Shown one piece after another: positions 38,647 through 48,381 of a stretch of 64,000 bases of DNA. The stretch is from assembly GCA_003249645.1 (NCBI GenBank), contig QKIH01000044.1:1-64000 (forward strand), read 5' to 3'. Below the pieces are notes generated by a model. The model ran no database searches. It was not told the DNA's origin and saw only the letters and a program-made list of their open reading frames with translations. Within the stretch, counting starts at the first letter, position 1. Each line of letters opens with the position of its first letter. A program made the position numbers and the translations under genes. The DNA comes from Desulfobulbaceae bacterium. Lineage in GTDB: Bacteria > Desulfobacterota > Desulfobulbia > Desulfobulbales > Desulfocapsaceae.

Positions 38647-41600
38647 TGCCAAAATCAAGACGTAATAAGCAGAAAATTCTTTCAGCTCCTAAAAACAGGG
38701 AATCGCCTCCTCTGTTGATAGACAGGAATTCTCTGCTCTGGCAGCTCATTGAGTCGTCCACTGATGGTTTGGGCATTTTAGACCATGATTTCAAACTGAT
38801 TTTATGTAATCACTCTTTCGCCAGCTCTCTTGGTTATTCGGTTGAGGATTTAACAGGAAAACATGCCTGGTATTGGGATGCAAAATATAGTTCGAAAGAA
38901 GCATTCATTTCGGATGTCTCGATTAACAACAGTCTTCCCAGCAAATTCGAAACACAGCATCGTCGAAAAGATGCAACTATTATAGATGTTGAAATCACCC
39001 TTACCACTACGAACGTAGAGGGCAGCGGCGTCTACATGTTCGTAAGCAAAGACATCACCGAGCAGAAACAGGAAAAGCGCAACCTTCTGCAAACCAGATT
39101 CGCCATGGAAAACGCCAAAGACAGCTGCTCCTGGTTTGATGCACAGGGCAACATTGTCTACGCGAATCATTCTGCTTGCAGAGTTCTTGGCTTTTCTAAA
39201 AAACAAATGCTCTCTAAAACCATATTTGATATAGACCCCAACTATACCCGCGCGGGATATACAAAACTGGTTAATAAACTGAAAAAACAGGGATCATGTC
39301 TTTTTGAGAGCACTCACATTACCAGCGACGGCAGAATTTTCCCGGTTGAGATCAGTGCAAATTATTTTAAGGATAGCAGCAACTTCTACATCTGTGTCTT
39401 TGACAGGGATATAACAACACGCAAAATTGCCGAAGAGGCGCTGCAAGAACACAGTAAAATTCTAGAAGAGAATGTATCAAAACGAACAAGTGAACTTTTA
39501 GAGGAAATTAAAAGAAGACAGCTGTCAGAGAAAGCATTGCAGAAAAGCGAGGCAACCTTTAAAGCTCTTTCTGAAAACTCATTGGATGTCATAATGCGTT
39601 TTGACAGAAAGTATAAACTGCTCTATGTCAATCCGGCAGTGCAGTCTATCACCAGTTACACGCCTGATGATCTTATCAATAATTCATTTTCCGATCTCGA
39701 AAAGGCCAAACCAATTGCACCATATCTCAACAGTGCATTGGAAAAGGTTTTTACCAGCGGGAAACTGCACCAGATCGAGTTTATGCTGCCGAACGGGATA
39801 TGGATCGAAAGTCTGCTCTCTCCGGAGTTTAATCGCAAGGGAGATGTATCCGCAGTTGTTTCAACTTCGAGAAATATAACCATACACAAACAGACCCTGG
39901 CCAAACTTAATATCTACAACCAGCTGCAGCAGCTGCTCACAGATCTGGCACTGACATTTATCAATCTCCCGCTGCATGAAACCACCAGCGCTGTGAAAAA
40001 AGCACTTGCCGAGATAGCCTCATTTGTCAGCGCCGATCACGCGTTTATCGTCCATTACGACTATAACAGAAGAACATGTACAAATACCTACTCATTCAGG
40101 AGAAAAGGTTTCAAGTCAAAGAGTGCGCTCCCCTACTCCAGCTTTATCGACAGCATCAACAGCAAGAAAGGGCAAAAAATTCTACATATCCCCGATAGTT
40201 GCATGTTGCCGGAAAACCACAAGTTCAAAAATTTTATGCTTCAAAGCGGCATGACAAGCTTGATTATTGTTCCCATGTTAATCGGCTCTGAAGTTACAGG
40301 TTGTGTCGGATTTGAAACATACGGTCATGGTCATAACTATTCGGAACAGGAACAACAGCTGCTTTCAATTTTCACCCAGCTTCTAGTCAATATTGACAAA
40401 CGGAATGAAACCGAAAGCGCCTTGAAGGAGCAGCATTCATTTCAGGAAATCATTGCCTCCATCGCAGTCAGATTTGTGACAGTAACTGAAAGCAATCTCA
40501 GTGAACTTATAGCCAACACACTGCTGCAGATTGACAGATTCTTCAACTTTGACCGTTCTTCATTCATATTTGATGGTTTTTCCCGGATCAAAACAATAAA
40601 TAGCATTGACGTAGTTGATCACCAAGTGCAGGGCGGCACTTTAAAATGCCCAATGATTCACCCCGTTATCAGGGATAATTTCCTCGAAAAGGATAATATT
40701 TTCAGGCAACAGACTATTTTTCATTTCCCTGTCACTGAAAAGATTCAAAGTAAAAATAAAGCATGGATGCCTTACTTTGCTGAAAATAGCATCAAATCAG
40801 CACTCTATCTATCCTGTAAAACCGATCAGAAAGTTTATGGCATTCTGGGTTTTGAGATGAAAAAAGACTATTCCCAATGGTCCCAGGCTCAAATAAACGG
40901 ACTGGTTATCGTCGCCCAGATATTGGGATATACTCTCGCCAACCTTGAAGCAAGAAAGGCATTGCTGGCCGCAAAGGTAAATCTCGAATCCAGAGTTGAT
41001 GCAAGAACACATGAACTTATTAAACAGATAAAAGCCCGCGAGAAAACGATGGAGGATCTAGCTAAAGCCCAGTCAAGTCTGCTTGAAGCTTCACGTTCCG
41101 CAGGGATGGCTGAGGTCGCAACCAACGTCCTGCACAACGTCGGCAATGTTTTAAACAGTATTAATGTGTCATGCAACATGCTCTCCGGCACCCTGAAACA
41201 ATCAAGATTATCAAATCTGAGCAAAATTACTGAAATGCTTCATGCTGCTAACGGGGGTTACACACATTTTCTGACCCTTGATGAAAAAGGAAAGCATATC
41301 CCTGAATATCTTGTTTCTCTTGCTCCGCAATTAGAAAAAGAACAGCAGACGCTGCTGGATGAAGTGCGGCTTTTAAGCGATAAAATCGACCACATAAAAA
41401 AAATTGTTAATATGCAGCAGGGGTTCGGCAGGGTTCATGGCATATTCGAGAACCTTTTCCCTGAAAAGCTTTTTGAAGATGCCTTGTCACTTTCAACCTC
41501 TTTACTGCATAAACACAATGTAACAGTAGATAAAGTTTTTCATGATGTTCCTGAAATAAGTTCAGACAAACATAAGATCATGCAAATTCTGTTAAACATG

Positions 41601-41909
41601 ATCACCAATGCATGCAATGCATTTGAAAAATATGACAGCAACAGAGACAATGTTATTACACTTGGTCTTTCCCTCGCCGACAATAATGCTATACAATTTC
41701 TTGTAAAAGATAACGGGACAGGTATTCTGAAAGAAGATATCAATAAAATTTTTCTCTATGGCTTTACGACAAGACAGAAAGGTCACGGATTCGGTCTGCA
41801 CAGTGGTGCACTTGCCGCAAGTCAGCTGGGTGGAACGTTAAGAGCATCAAGTGAAGGTTCAGGATGCGGAGCAACATTTATCCTGGAATTGCCATTACAA
41901 AAAAAATGA
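38646..41909 (+). CDS. Cytoplasmic multi-PAS/GAF histidine kinase, same noncanonical H-box
   Basis: PAS segments, GAF segments, H-box AEVATNVLHNVGNVLNSINVS, N-box NMITNACNA, GHGFGLHSGALAA. Confidence 0.88.
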   Translation: MPKSRRNKQKILSAPKNRESPPLLIDRNSLLWQLIESSTDGLGILDHDFKLILCNHSFASSLGYSVEDLTGKHAWYWDAKYSSKEAFISDVSINNSLPSKFETQHRRKDATIIDVEITLTTTNVEGSGVYMFVSKDITEQKQEKRNLLQTRFAMENAKDSCSWFDAQGNIVYANHSACRVLGFSKKQMLSKTIFDIDPNYTRAGYTKLVNKLKKQGSCLFESTHITSDGRIFPVEISANYFKDSSNFYICVFDRDITTRKIAEEALQEHSKILEENVSKRTSELLEEIKRRQLSEKALQKSEATFKALSENSLDVIMRFDRKYKLLYVNPAVQSITSYTPDDLINNSFSDLEKAKPIAPYLNSALEKVFTSGKLHQIEFMLPNGIWIESLLSPEFNRKGDVSAVVSTSRNITIHKQTLAKLNIYNQLQQLLTDLALTFINLPLHETTSAVKKALAEIASFVSADHAFIVHYDYNRRTCTNTYSFRRKGFKSKSALPYSSFIDSINSKKGQKILHIPDSCMLPENHKFKNFMLQSGMTSLIIVPMLIGSEVTGCVGFETYGHGHNYSEQEQQLLSIFTQLLVNIDKRNETESALKEQHSFQEIIASIAVRFVTVTESNLSELIANTLLQIDRFFNFDRSSFIFDGFSRIKTINSIDVVDHQVQGGTLKCPMIHPVIRDNFLEKDNIFRQQTIFHFPVTEKIQSKNKAWMPYFAENSIKSALYLSCKTDQKVYGILGFEMKKDYSQWSQAQINGLVIVAQILGYTLANLEARKALLAAKVNLESRVDARTHELIKQIKAREKTMEDLAKAQSSLLEASRSAGMAEVATNVLHNVGNVLNSINVSCNMLSGTLKQSRLSNLSKITEMLHAANGGYTHFLTLDEKGKHIPEYLVSLAPQLEKEQQTLLDEVRLLSDKIDHIKKIVNMQQGFGRVHGIFENLFPEKLFEDALSLSTSLLHKHNVTVDKVFHDVPEISSDKHKIMQILLNMITNACNAFEKYDSNRDNVITLGLSLADNNAIQFLVKDNGTGILKEDINKIFLYGFTTRQKGHGFGLHSGALAASQLGGTLRASSEGSGCGATFILELPLQKK

Positions 41910-41918
41910 GAATGTGTA

Positions 41919-43775
41919 ATGAAATCCGACCATAAGGCCAGCAATAACAGGATCATTATTATTGACGACAACGTCGCTATTCATGATGATTTTAAAAAAA
42001 TACTTGTTAAAGAGGGTGATGACAATCGTGATCTGGAAGATTTGGAATCCCTTCTATTCGGTTCCGCCATACCTGGTAATACTGGAATTCAGTTTGAGAT
42101 AGATTGTGCTCTCCAGGGAAAAGAAGGCTGGGAAATGGTTAAGAACGCCAGGGAAAACGAAAAGCCGTATGCCCTGGCCTTTGTTGATGGACGCATGCCT
42201 CCTGGCTGGGATGGAATTGAAACAATCAAGCATCTCTGGGAGATTTCTCCAGAGCTGCAGATAGTGCTGTGTACCGCATACGCTGATTATTCTTGGAAAG
42301 AGATTCAAGATGTTCTCGGTAAAAGCGACAGCCTTCTTATCCTGAAAAAACCTTTTGATAATGTTGAAGTCCTTCAGCTTACTCACGCTTTAACACGAAA
42401 ATGGGAATTGAATCAGGAAATCCAGGGAAGACTCCATCATCTTGCCTATTATGATAACCTGACCGGCCTTCCCAACCGCGCTCTTTTTGTCGACAGACTC
42501 ACCCTTGCTCTAGAGGCCGCCCAGCGTGACAAGTATAAGGGCGCGCTTCTTTTTATTGATCTGGACAACTTTAAACGAATAAACGACACACTGGGGCACA
42601 GTGTTGGCGATGAACTGCTGAGAATCATGGCGCAGCGGATTCTTCTTTCCCTTCGCAATACAGATAAGGTGTCACGCCCTATAATCCCTGAAACGGCCGC
42701 AAGACTCGGCGGAGACGAGTTCACCATTGTCATACCTGAACTCTACGGCAATGAACGTGCAGCAGTTGTAGCAAGACGCATAGAAAAACAGCTCGCAGAA
42801 CCGGTGCATCTCGGCAATCATGAATTTATCATCACCTCCAGCATCGGCATTGCCATTTTCCCTGATGACGGCAACGATGTGGAATCCCTTCTGAAAAATG
42901 CTGATCTTGCCATGTATTTTTCTAAAAACAGCGGCCAAGGACGTTTCAATTATTACCGGGAATCGATGAACGAAGCAGCTCTTCGGCGTCTCACCATTGA
43001 AAACCATCTGAGAATTGCCATTGAACACAAAGAGCTTGAATTGTACTACCAGCCTCAGGTCAATATCACAAATAACAAAATCACCGGCTTTGAAGCGCTA
43101 CTGAGATGGCATAATGAAGATCTTGGAACGCTTTCTCCACTTGAATTCATTCCGGTTGCGGAAGAAAGCGGTCTCATTCTCTCTCTTGGCGACTGGGTGA
43201 TACGCACGGCATGCAAACAGGCCAAAGCCTGGTTTGATAAAGGATATCATTTTGAGCGGATCGCGGTAAATGTCTCAGTACGACAATTCACCCACCCTGA
43301 TTTTGCTGAAAAAGTACTCGCCATAGTAGAGGAATTCGATCTGACGCCAAATACGCTTGAAATTGAAATAACTGAAAGTCTTCTGATGCAGGATTTTGAA
43401 AAACTGGTGAAAAATCTCGAAAATTTGAGAAAGCATGGAATTCAGATTTCCGTCGACGACTTTGGTACCGGCTATTCGAGTCTCAGCCGCCTCAAGGAAA
43501 TACCAATTGACAGCTTGAAAATAGACAGGACATTTATTGTCGGAATTGAAAAAGACGGTAGAGATCTTTCAATTATTGAAGCAATCATAGCCATGGCCAA
43601 AGGGATGCATCTGCGCGTCATCGCTGAAGGGGTTGAAACCAGCAAACAGCTGAATTATCTCCTTAATAAACAATGTTATGAGGCACAGGGATATCTCTAC
43701 AGCAGGCCCGAGCCAGCAGAACAAATTGAACAGTTTCTTCAACAGGGGGCGTTTTTAAAACCGGCCCTAAACTAG
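41919..43775 (+). CDS. Response regulator with receiver, GGDEF and EAL domains
   Basis: IIIIDDNVAIHDDF...LAFVDGRMPPGWDGIETI receiver; RLGGDEFTIVI; GFEALLRW; DDFGTGYSSLSRLKEIPIDSLKID. Confidence 0.93.
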   Translation: MKSDHKASNNRIIIIDDNVAIHDDFKKILVKEGDDNRDLEDLESLLFGSAIPGNTGIQFEIDCALQGKEGWEMVKNARENEKPYALAFVDGRMPPGWDGIETIKHLWEISPELQIVLCTAYADYSWKEIQDVLGKSDSLLILKKPFDNVEVLQLTHALTRKWELNQEIQGRLHHLAYYDNLTGLPNRALFVDRLTLALEAAQRDKYKGALLFIDLDNFKRINDTLGHSVGDELLRIMAQRILLSLRNTDKVSRPIIPETAARLGGDEFTIVIPELYGNERAAVVARRIEKQLAEPVHLGNHEFIITSSIGIAIFPDDGNDVESLLKNADLAMYFSKNSGQGRFNYYRESMNEAALRRLTIENHLRIAIEHKELELYYQPQVNITNNKITGFEALLRWHNEDLGTLSPLEFIPVAEESGLILSLGDWVIRTACKQAKAWFDKGYHFERIAVNVSVRQFTHPDFAEKVLAIVEEFDLTPNTLEIEITESLLMQDFEKLVKNLENLRKHGIQISVDDFGTGYSSLSRLKEIPIDSLKIDRTFIVGIEKDGRDLSIIEAIIAMAKGMHLRVIAEGVETSKQLNYLLNKQCYEAQGYLYSRPEPAEQIEQFLQQGAFLKPALN

Positions 43776-43928
43776 GTGGTTGTGAATCGGTTGTTTTTAG
43801 CAAATGCATTTATTTTAAAACACCAGGAGTCCTGTTTATTCTTGCTATTATTGATGAATTGTTTACTTATTTGTCTTTATAATTCACATATACAATTTTC
43901 AATTTAAAAGAAAACCTAACATCTTTTT

Positions 43929-45167
43929 ATGAACCAGAATACACGCGTCGTTATTACCGGGGTTGGGCTTGCCGCTCCCAATGCAGACAATCTTCATGAT
44001 TTCAGAGATAAAGCTATCAGAGGAATAAACGAAACCACCGAAATTGAATTACGCTATTTCGGCAAGGCACCTGCCGGTATCTGCACCTTCCCTGAGACCA
44101 AATACCGTAAGAAAAAAGATAATAAACGCGGTACCAGAGCCGGTTGTCTTGGCGTTTACTGTACCTACGAGGCACTCAACGATGCCGGGCTTGATATTGA
44201 TTACTATGATCGTTCGAAGATCGGCGTCTATATTGGCCTTACGGAGCATGGCACAGTCGAAACTGAAAATGAAGTGTACAACATAAAACAGTATGACTAT
44301 GACACGAAGTACTGGACACACCATCACAACCCGAGAACAGTGCTGAACAATCCGGCTGGCGAAATTACCATGAGCCTTGGGATAACCGGCCCGCATTACT
44401 CAATCGGCGCCGCATGCGCCGCTGGTAATGCATCTCTGATACAGGGTGTTCAGATGCTGCGCCTCGGTGAAGTGGATATGGCCATTGCCGGCGGCATCTC
44501 GGAATGTGTCGGCTCCTTTGGTATTTTTGCCTCGTTTAAAGCACAGAATGCCCTGGGCTATGATGAAGACCCTCGGCTTGCCTGCAAACCCTTTGACATG
44601 AGCCGTAACGGCATAATCATTTCTGAAGGCGCATGCGTATACACTCTTGAAACCCTGGATAAAGCTCTTGAACGCGGGGCAAAAATTTACGGCGAGATTG
44701 TCGGCTATGCCATGAATTCCGACGCCAAAGATTTTGTTCTGCCGTTCTGGGAAAGACAGGCTGAGTGTATGGAGCTTGCCCTTCAACGAGCAGGACTTAA
44801 AGCGGAAGACATTGACCTGGTAAACACCCACGCCACCGGCACCAAATCAGGTGATATTGAAGAGTGCAAAGCTGTAAAACGAGTCTTCGGTAATTCTTCT
44901 TCTACTTATATCAACAATACCAAATCAATCATTGGTCATGCCATGGGTGCTGCCGGAGTTCTTGAACTTGCTGCCAACCTCGGCAGTTTCGATGATGGAA
45001 TCATCCACCCAACCATCAATATTACTGAACTCGACCCTGAATGTGCCTTGAATAATCTTGTTATTAACACAGCAAAACAAGTTGACGCGGTTGATACAAT
45101 ATTGAACAACTCTTTCGGCATGGTTGGTATAAACTCCACCCTTGTGGTAAAAAAATACAAGGGATAA
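43929..45167 (+). CDS. Beta-ketoacyl-ACP synthase (KAS II/FabF-like)
   Basis: Catalytic C-H-H: GAACAAGNASL, NTHATGTKSGD, KSIIGHAMGAAG. Confidence 0.92.
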   Translation: MNQNTRVVITGVGLAAPNADNLHDFRDKAIRGINETTEIELRYFGKAPAGICTFPETKYRKKKDNKRGTRAGCLGVYCTYEALNDAGLDIDYYDRSKIGVYIGLTEHGTVETENEVYNIKQYDYDTKYWTHHHNPRTVLNNPAGEITMSLGITGPHYSIGAACAAGNASLIQGVQMLRLGEVDMAIAGGISECVGSFGIFASFKAQNALGYDEDPRLACKPFDMSRNGIIISEGACVYTLETLDKALERGAKIYGEIVGYAMNSDAKDFVLPFWERQAECMELALQRAGLKAEDIDLVNTHATGTKSGDIEECKAVKRVFGNSSSTYINNTKSIIGHAMGAAGVLELAANLGSFDDGIIHPTINITELDPECALNNLVINTAKQVDAVDTILNNSFGMVGINSTLVVKKYKG

Positions 45168-45295
45168 TGAAATTTTCTTTTATTCTAAAAAAAACATAAA
45201 AAAGATTGATCATCTGTGTTATAGACACATTTTGTTAAAATCTAGGATACGATTATTCGCTTTTAAATATAGTACAGAACCTTCTGGAGATACGA

Positions 45296-45547
45296 ATGAC
45301 ACGTGACGAAATTAAAGACCTGGTACTTGAAATCATTGAAGATATTGATGAGGACGCTGATTTTGATGCGCTTGATCCTGCTGAACCGCTGCGTGATCAG
45401 CTAGACCTTGATTCCATGGATTTTCTCGATATTGTCATGGAGCTTCGTAAACGTCATCAGTTACAAATTCCCGAAGAAGATTATCCTCAACTTGCAACCC
45501 TCAACAGCTGTGTGGACTATCTTGAGCCGCTTCTCAAAGACGCCTGA
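45296..45547 (+). CDS. Acyl carrier protein
   Basis: 82-residue acidic protein; phosphopantetheine site DLDSMDFLDI. Confidence 0.9.
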   Translation: MTRDEIKDLVLEIIEDIDEDADFDALDPAEPLRDQLDLDSMDFLDIVMELRKRHQLQIPEEDYPQLATLNSCVDYLEPLLKDA

Positions 45548-45551
45548 TTGA

Positions 45552-46937
45552 GTGAAGTATCCTTTTCTGATTATCGGCAGCGGCTTATCTGGTTTAGCCG
45601 CTGCTATCCGTATATCCAACTATTGCCCTGACGTACTGCTGCTTGATCAACACAGCAGAATTGGCGGCCTGAATTCATACTACTACCGCAACAACCGTCT
45701 GCTTGAAACCGGCCTTCATGCAATAACCAACTACGCACCGAAAAAGCAAAAACATGCACCGATCAACAAGCTGTTCCGACAACTGAAAATCAAGCGTGAT
45801 GAATTTTCTTTTAAAGAACAGATTGGCAGCCAGATTCACTTCGGTTCTGATCAGATCCTGAATTTCAACAATGATGTAAACCTGCTGATCTCAGAGGTAG
45901 AACGACTATTCCCGGATTGTCACGATGATTTTTGCTCCTTATTAAAGAAAATCGAAGTCCATAATCCGTTTCAAAATACAACAGGCTTGTCTGCAAGAAA
46001 GTATCTCGAAGAAATGATCAGCGATAAACGGCTGATTGAAATGCTGCTATGCCCTCTTTGCTATTATGGTTCAAGTGTTGAAAATGATATGGAACTCAAC
46101 CAGTTTGTCATCATGTTCCGTTCGATATTTCTTGAAGGCATGTTCAGGCCAGAAGGTACAATTAGAGATTTCCTTCAGGTTCTAAAGCAACGCTTTGTTG
46201 ATCAGGGCGGTACACTGAGGCTGAAAAGCAAAGTCAGCAGGATTCTTGTAAAAAACAATACCGCCTATGGCGTTGAGCTTGATTCCGGTGAAATAATTGA
46301 AGCCGACAATATACTGTCCACGGCCGGATATGAAGAAACTTTAGCCCTGACGGGCCGGGATCTTAAAACCAGGATCGGCAAACGGCTTGCATTCATCGAG
46401 TCTATTTTTTTAGTCGACGATTCGATAAAAAACAACCTCACCACCTCAAAAACGATTATTTTCTATAATTCCGGAGAATTATTTAATTATCAGCAATCCG
46501 CCGAGATTGTCGATTACCGGAGCGGTGTTATCTGTTTTCCCCAGAATTTCCAAGATATTGGCATTTCAGATCCTTTGGAAATCCGGTTAACACACCTAGC
46601 CAACTATGATCTTTGGCAGAAACTTTCTTCTACCCCGGAAGAATATCGGCGTGTTAAACTTCAATGCAGTGCCCGGTCCGCCGAAACTGCAGAGAAAATA
46701 ATTGGAATTTTTTCTGACAATATTGTATATCAAGACACTTTTACGCCTGTCACAATTCAGCGTTACACTCTGAAACATGAAGGCGCTATTTACGGGAGTC
46801 CTAGAAAAATAGCAGACGGAGACATTGGTTTTACCAACCTCTTCCTAGCTGGAACCGACCAGGGGTTTCTAGGAATAATCGGATCAATGTTAAGCGGTGT
46901 ATCCATCGCCAACCAGCATTTTTTGACCAAAATCTAA
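45552..46937 (+). CDS. FAD-dependent oxidoreductase, phytoene desaturase/CrtISO-like (GTG start)
   Basis: LIIGSGLSGLAAAIRIS dinucleotide-binding motif, GGLNSYYYR, C-terminal LFLAGTDQGFLGIIGSMLSGVSIANQ. Confidence 0.85.
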   Translation: MKYPFLIIGSGLSGLAAAIRISNYCPDVLLLDQHSRIGGLNSYYYRNNRLLETGLHAITNYAPKKQKHAPINKLFRQLKIKRDEFSFKEQIGSQIHFGSDQILNFNNDVNLLISEVERLFPDCHDDFCSLLKKIEVHNPFQNTTGLSARKYLEEMISDKRLIEMLLCPLCYYGSSVENDMELNQFVIMFRSIFLEGMFRPEGTIRDFLQVLKQRFVDQGGTLRLKSKVSRILVKNNTAYGVELDSGEIIEADNILSTAGYEETLALTGRDLKTRIGKRLAFIESIFLVDDSIKNNLTTSKTIIFYNSGELFNYQQSAEIVDYRSGVICFPQNFQDIGISDPLEIRLTHLANYDLWQKLSSTPEEYRRVKLQCSARSAETAEKIIGIFSDNIVYQDTFTPVTIQRYTLKHEGAIYGSPRKIADGDIGFTNLFLAGTDQGFLGIIGSMLSGVSIANQHFLTKI

Positions 46938-46959
46938 ACTTTTACACCTGCCTTTTCTT

Positions 46960-48369
46960 ATGCCAGTTGCTTTTGACGCCATTTCAGACAGATATGATGC
47001 TATCGTCATCGGTTCAGGTCTTGGAGGCCTGACCACCGCTAATCGGCTTGCCTATTGCGGCCATAAAATACTCCTGCTTGAATACCACCATCAGCTCGGC
47101 GGACTTGCCACTTGGTTCAAAAGAAAAGGACATATTTTTGATGTTTCCCTGCACGGATTTCCATTCGGAATGGTTAAGACCTGTAAAAGATACTGGACCA
47201 AGGAAATCATGCAGTCAATTGTCCAGTTGAAGAACATCGTTTTCGATAATCCTCAATTTACGTTGAAGACAACCTTTGACAAGCTTGATTTCACGCGTCT
47301 TTTAAACGAGAAATTCAAAGTGGAGCTGTCAACCATCAACAAGTTTTTTGAAACTGTCGCCAAGATGAATTTTTATGATGATCAGACGATGACCACAAGA
47401 GAGCTTTTTGAGAAGTTCTTTCCAGGCCGTTCAGATGTTCATCGACTGCTGATGGAACCTATTACCTACGCCAACGGATCAACATTGGAGGATCCGGCAA
47501 TCACATACGGCATTGTCTTCTCAAATTTTATGAACAAAGGGGTCTTTACCTTTGAAGGCGGAACAGACAAACTCATTTCGATGATGGAAAAGGAACTCGA
47601 ACGCCAGGGAGTAACAATCTGTACCAAGGCCAAAGTAGAAAAAATTATCGTCAATAAAGGCAAAGTATGCGGGGTAGTTGCCAATGGAAGAACCATTGCA
47701 GCAGATGCGGTTATATCCAACAGCGGCATAACCAACACCATCAATAACCTGACCGAGTCGTCAGCCTTCTCAGATGAATTTCTTGAAAAGGCCGGGAAAA
47801 TACGGGTGAACAACTCCTCCTGCCAGGTTTATTTCGGAATCAGACAAGAAGAAAAACTTGATGATATCGGGGATCTGCTCTTTACATCCACTGCAGAGGA
47901 ATTTTCGAGCGCAGAACTGCTCGACAAAGAAACAAAATCAAAAACCTTTTCTATTTATTATCCTAAAACCAGACCTGGGCACGACAGATATACCATTGTT
48001 GCCTCAATGAACAGTCGCTATTCTGACTGGCAGGATATGAATGAAACAGTTTACAAGCAGGAAAAAGAGAACCTGATTCAGCGCACCATCGCAGATCTGA
48101 AACGGTACGTTCCAAATATAGAGTCAATGACAGACTGGGTTGAAGCTGCGACACCAAAGACCTTCAATCACTATACTCTGCACACCAATGGAACCTCTTT
48201 CGGTACAAAATTTGAAGGGCTTGATGTCTCTCGTTCTATTTTCAAGGAAGTTGGCGGGCTTTTTCATGTCGGCTCCGTCGGCATCATTATGTCCGGCTGG
48301 CTTGGAGCCATCAATTACGGAGTAATCGTCTCCAACGATGTAGACTGCTATTTACGCAGCAATAATTAA
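46960..48369 (+). CDS. FAD-dependent oxidoreductase, CrtI/retinol-saturase-like
   Basis: AIVIGSGLGGLTTANRLAYCGHKILLLEYHHQLGGLATWF; C-terminal GLFHVGSVGIIMSGWLGAINYG. Confidence 0.85.
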   Translation: MPVAFDAISDRYDAIVIGSGLGGLTTANRLAYCGHKILLLEYHHQLGGLATWFKRKGHIFDVSLHGFPFGMVKTCKRYWTKEIMQSIVQLKNIVFDNPQFTLKTTFDKLDFTRLLNEKFKVELSTINKFFETVAKMNFYDDQTMTTRELFEKFFPGRSDVHRLLMEPITYANGSTLEDPAITYGIVFSNFMNKGVFTFEGGTDKLISMMEKELERQGVTICTKAKVEKIIVNKGKVCGVVANGRTIAADAVISNSGITNTINNLTESSAFSDEFLEKAGKIRVNNSSCQVYFGIRQEEKLDDIGDLLFTSTAEEFSSAELLDKETKSKTFSIYYPKTRPGHDRYTIVASMNSRYSDWQDMNETVYKQEKENLIQRTIADLKRYVPNIESMTDWVEAATPKTFNHYTLHTNGTSFGTKFEGLDVSRSIFKEVGGLFHVGSVGIIMSGWLGAINYGVIVSNDVDCYLRSNN

Positions 48370-48381
48370 CAGAGAACTATC

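Noticed and set aside
44400-44831. 143-aa minus-strand ORF inside the KAS gene
   Set aside because: Antisense to intact KAS catalytic motifs; shadow ORF.
43929-45167. Considered as the missing OleA
   Set aside because: Sequence has FabF/KAS II C-H-H motifs and the NTHATGT signature, not a thiolase-like OleA (C-H-N) pattern.
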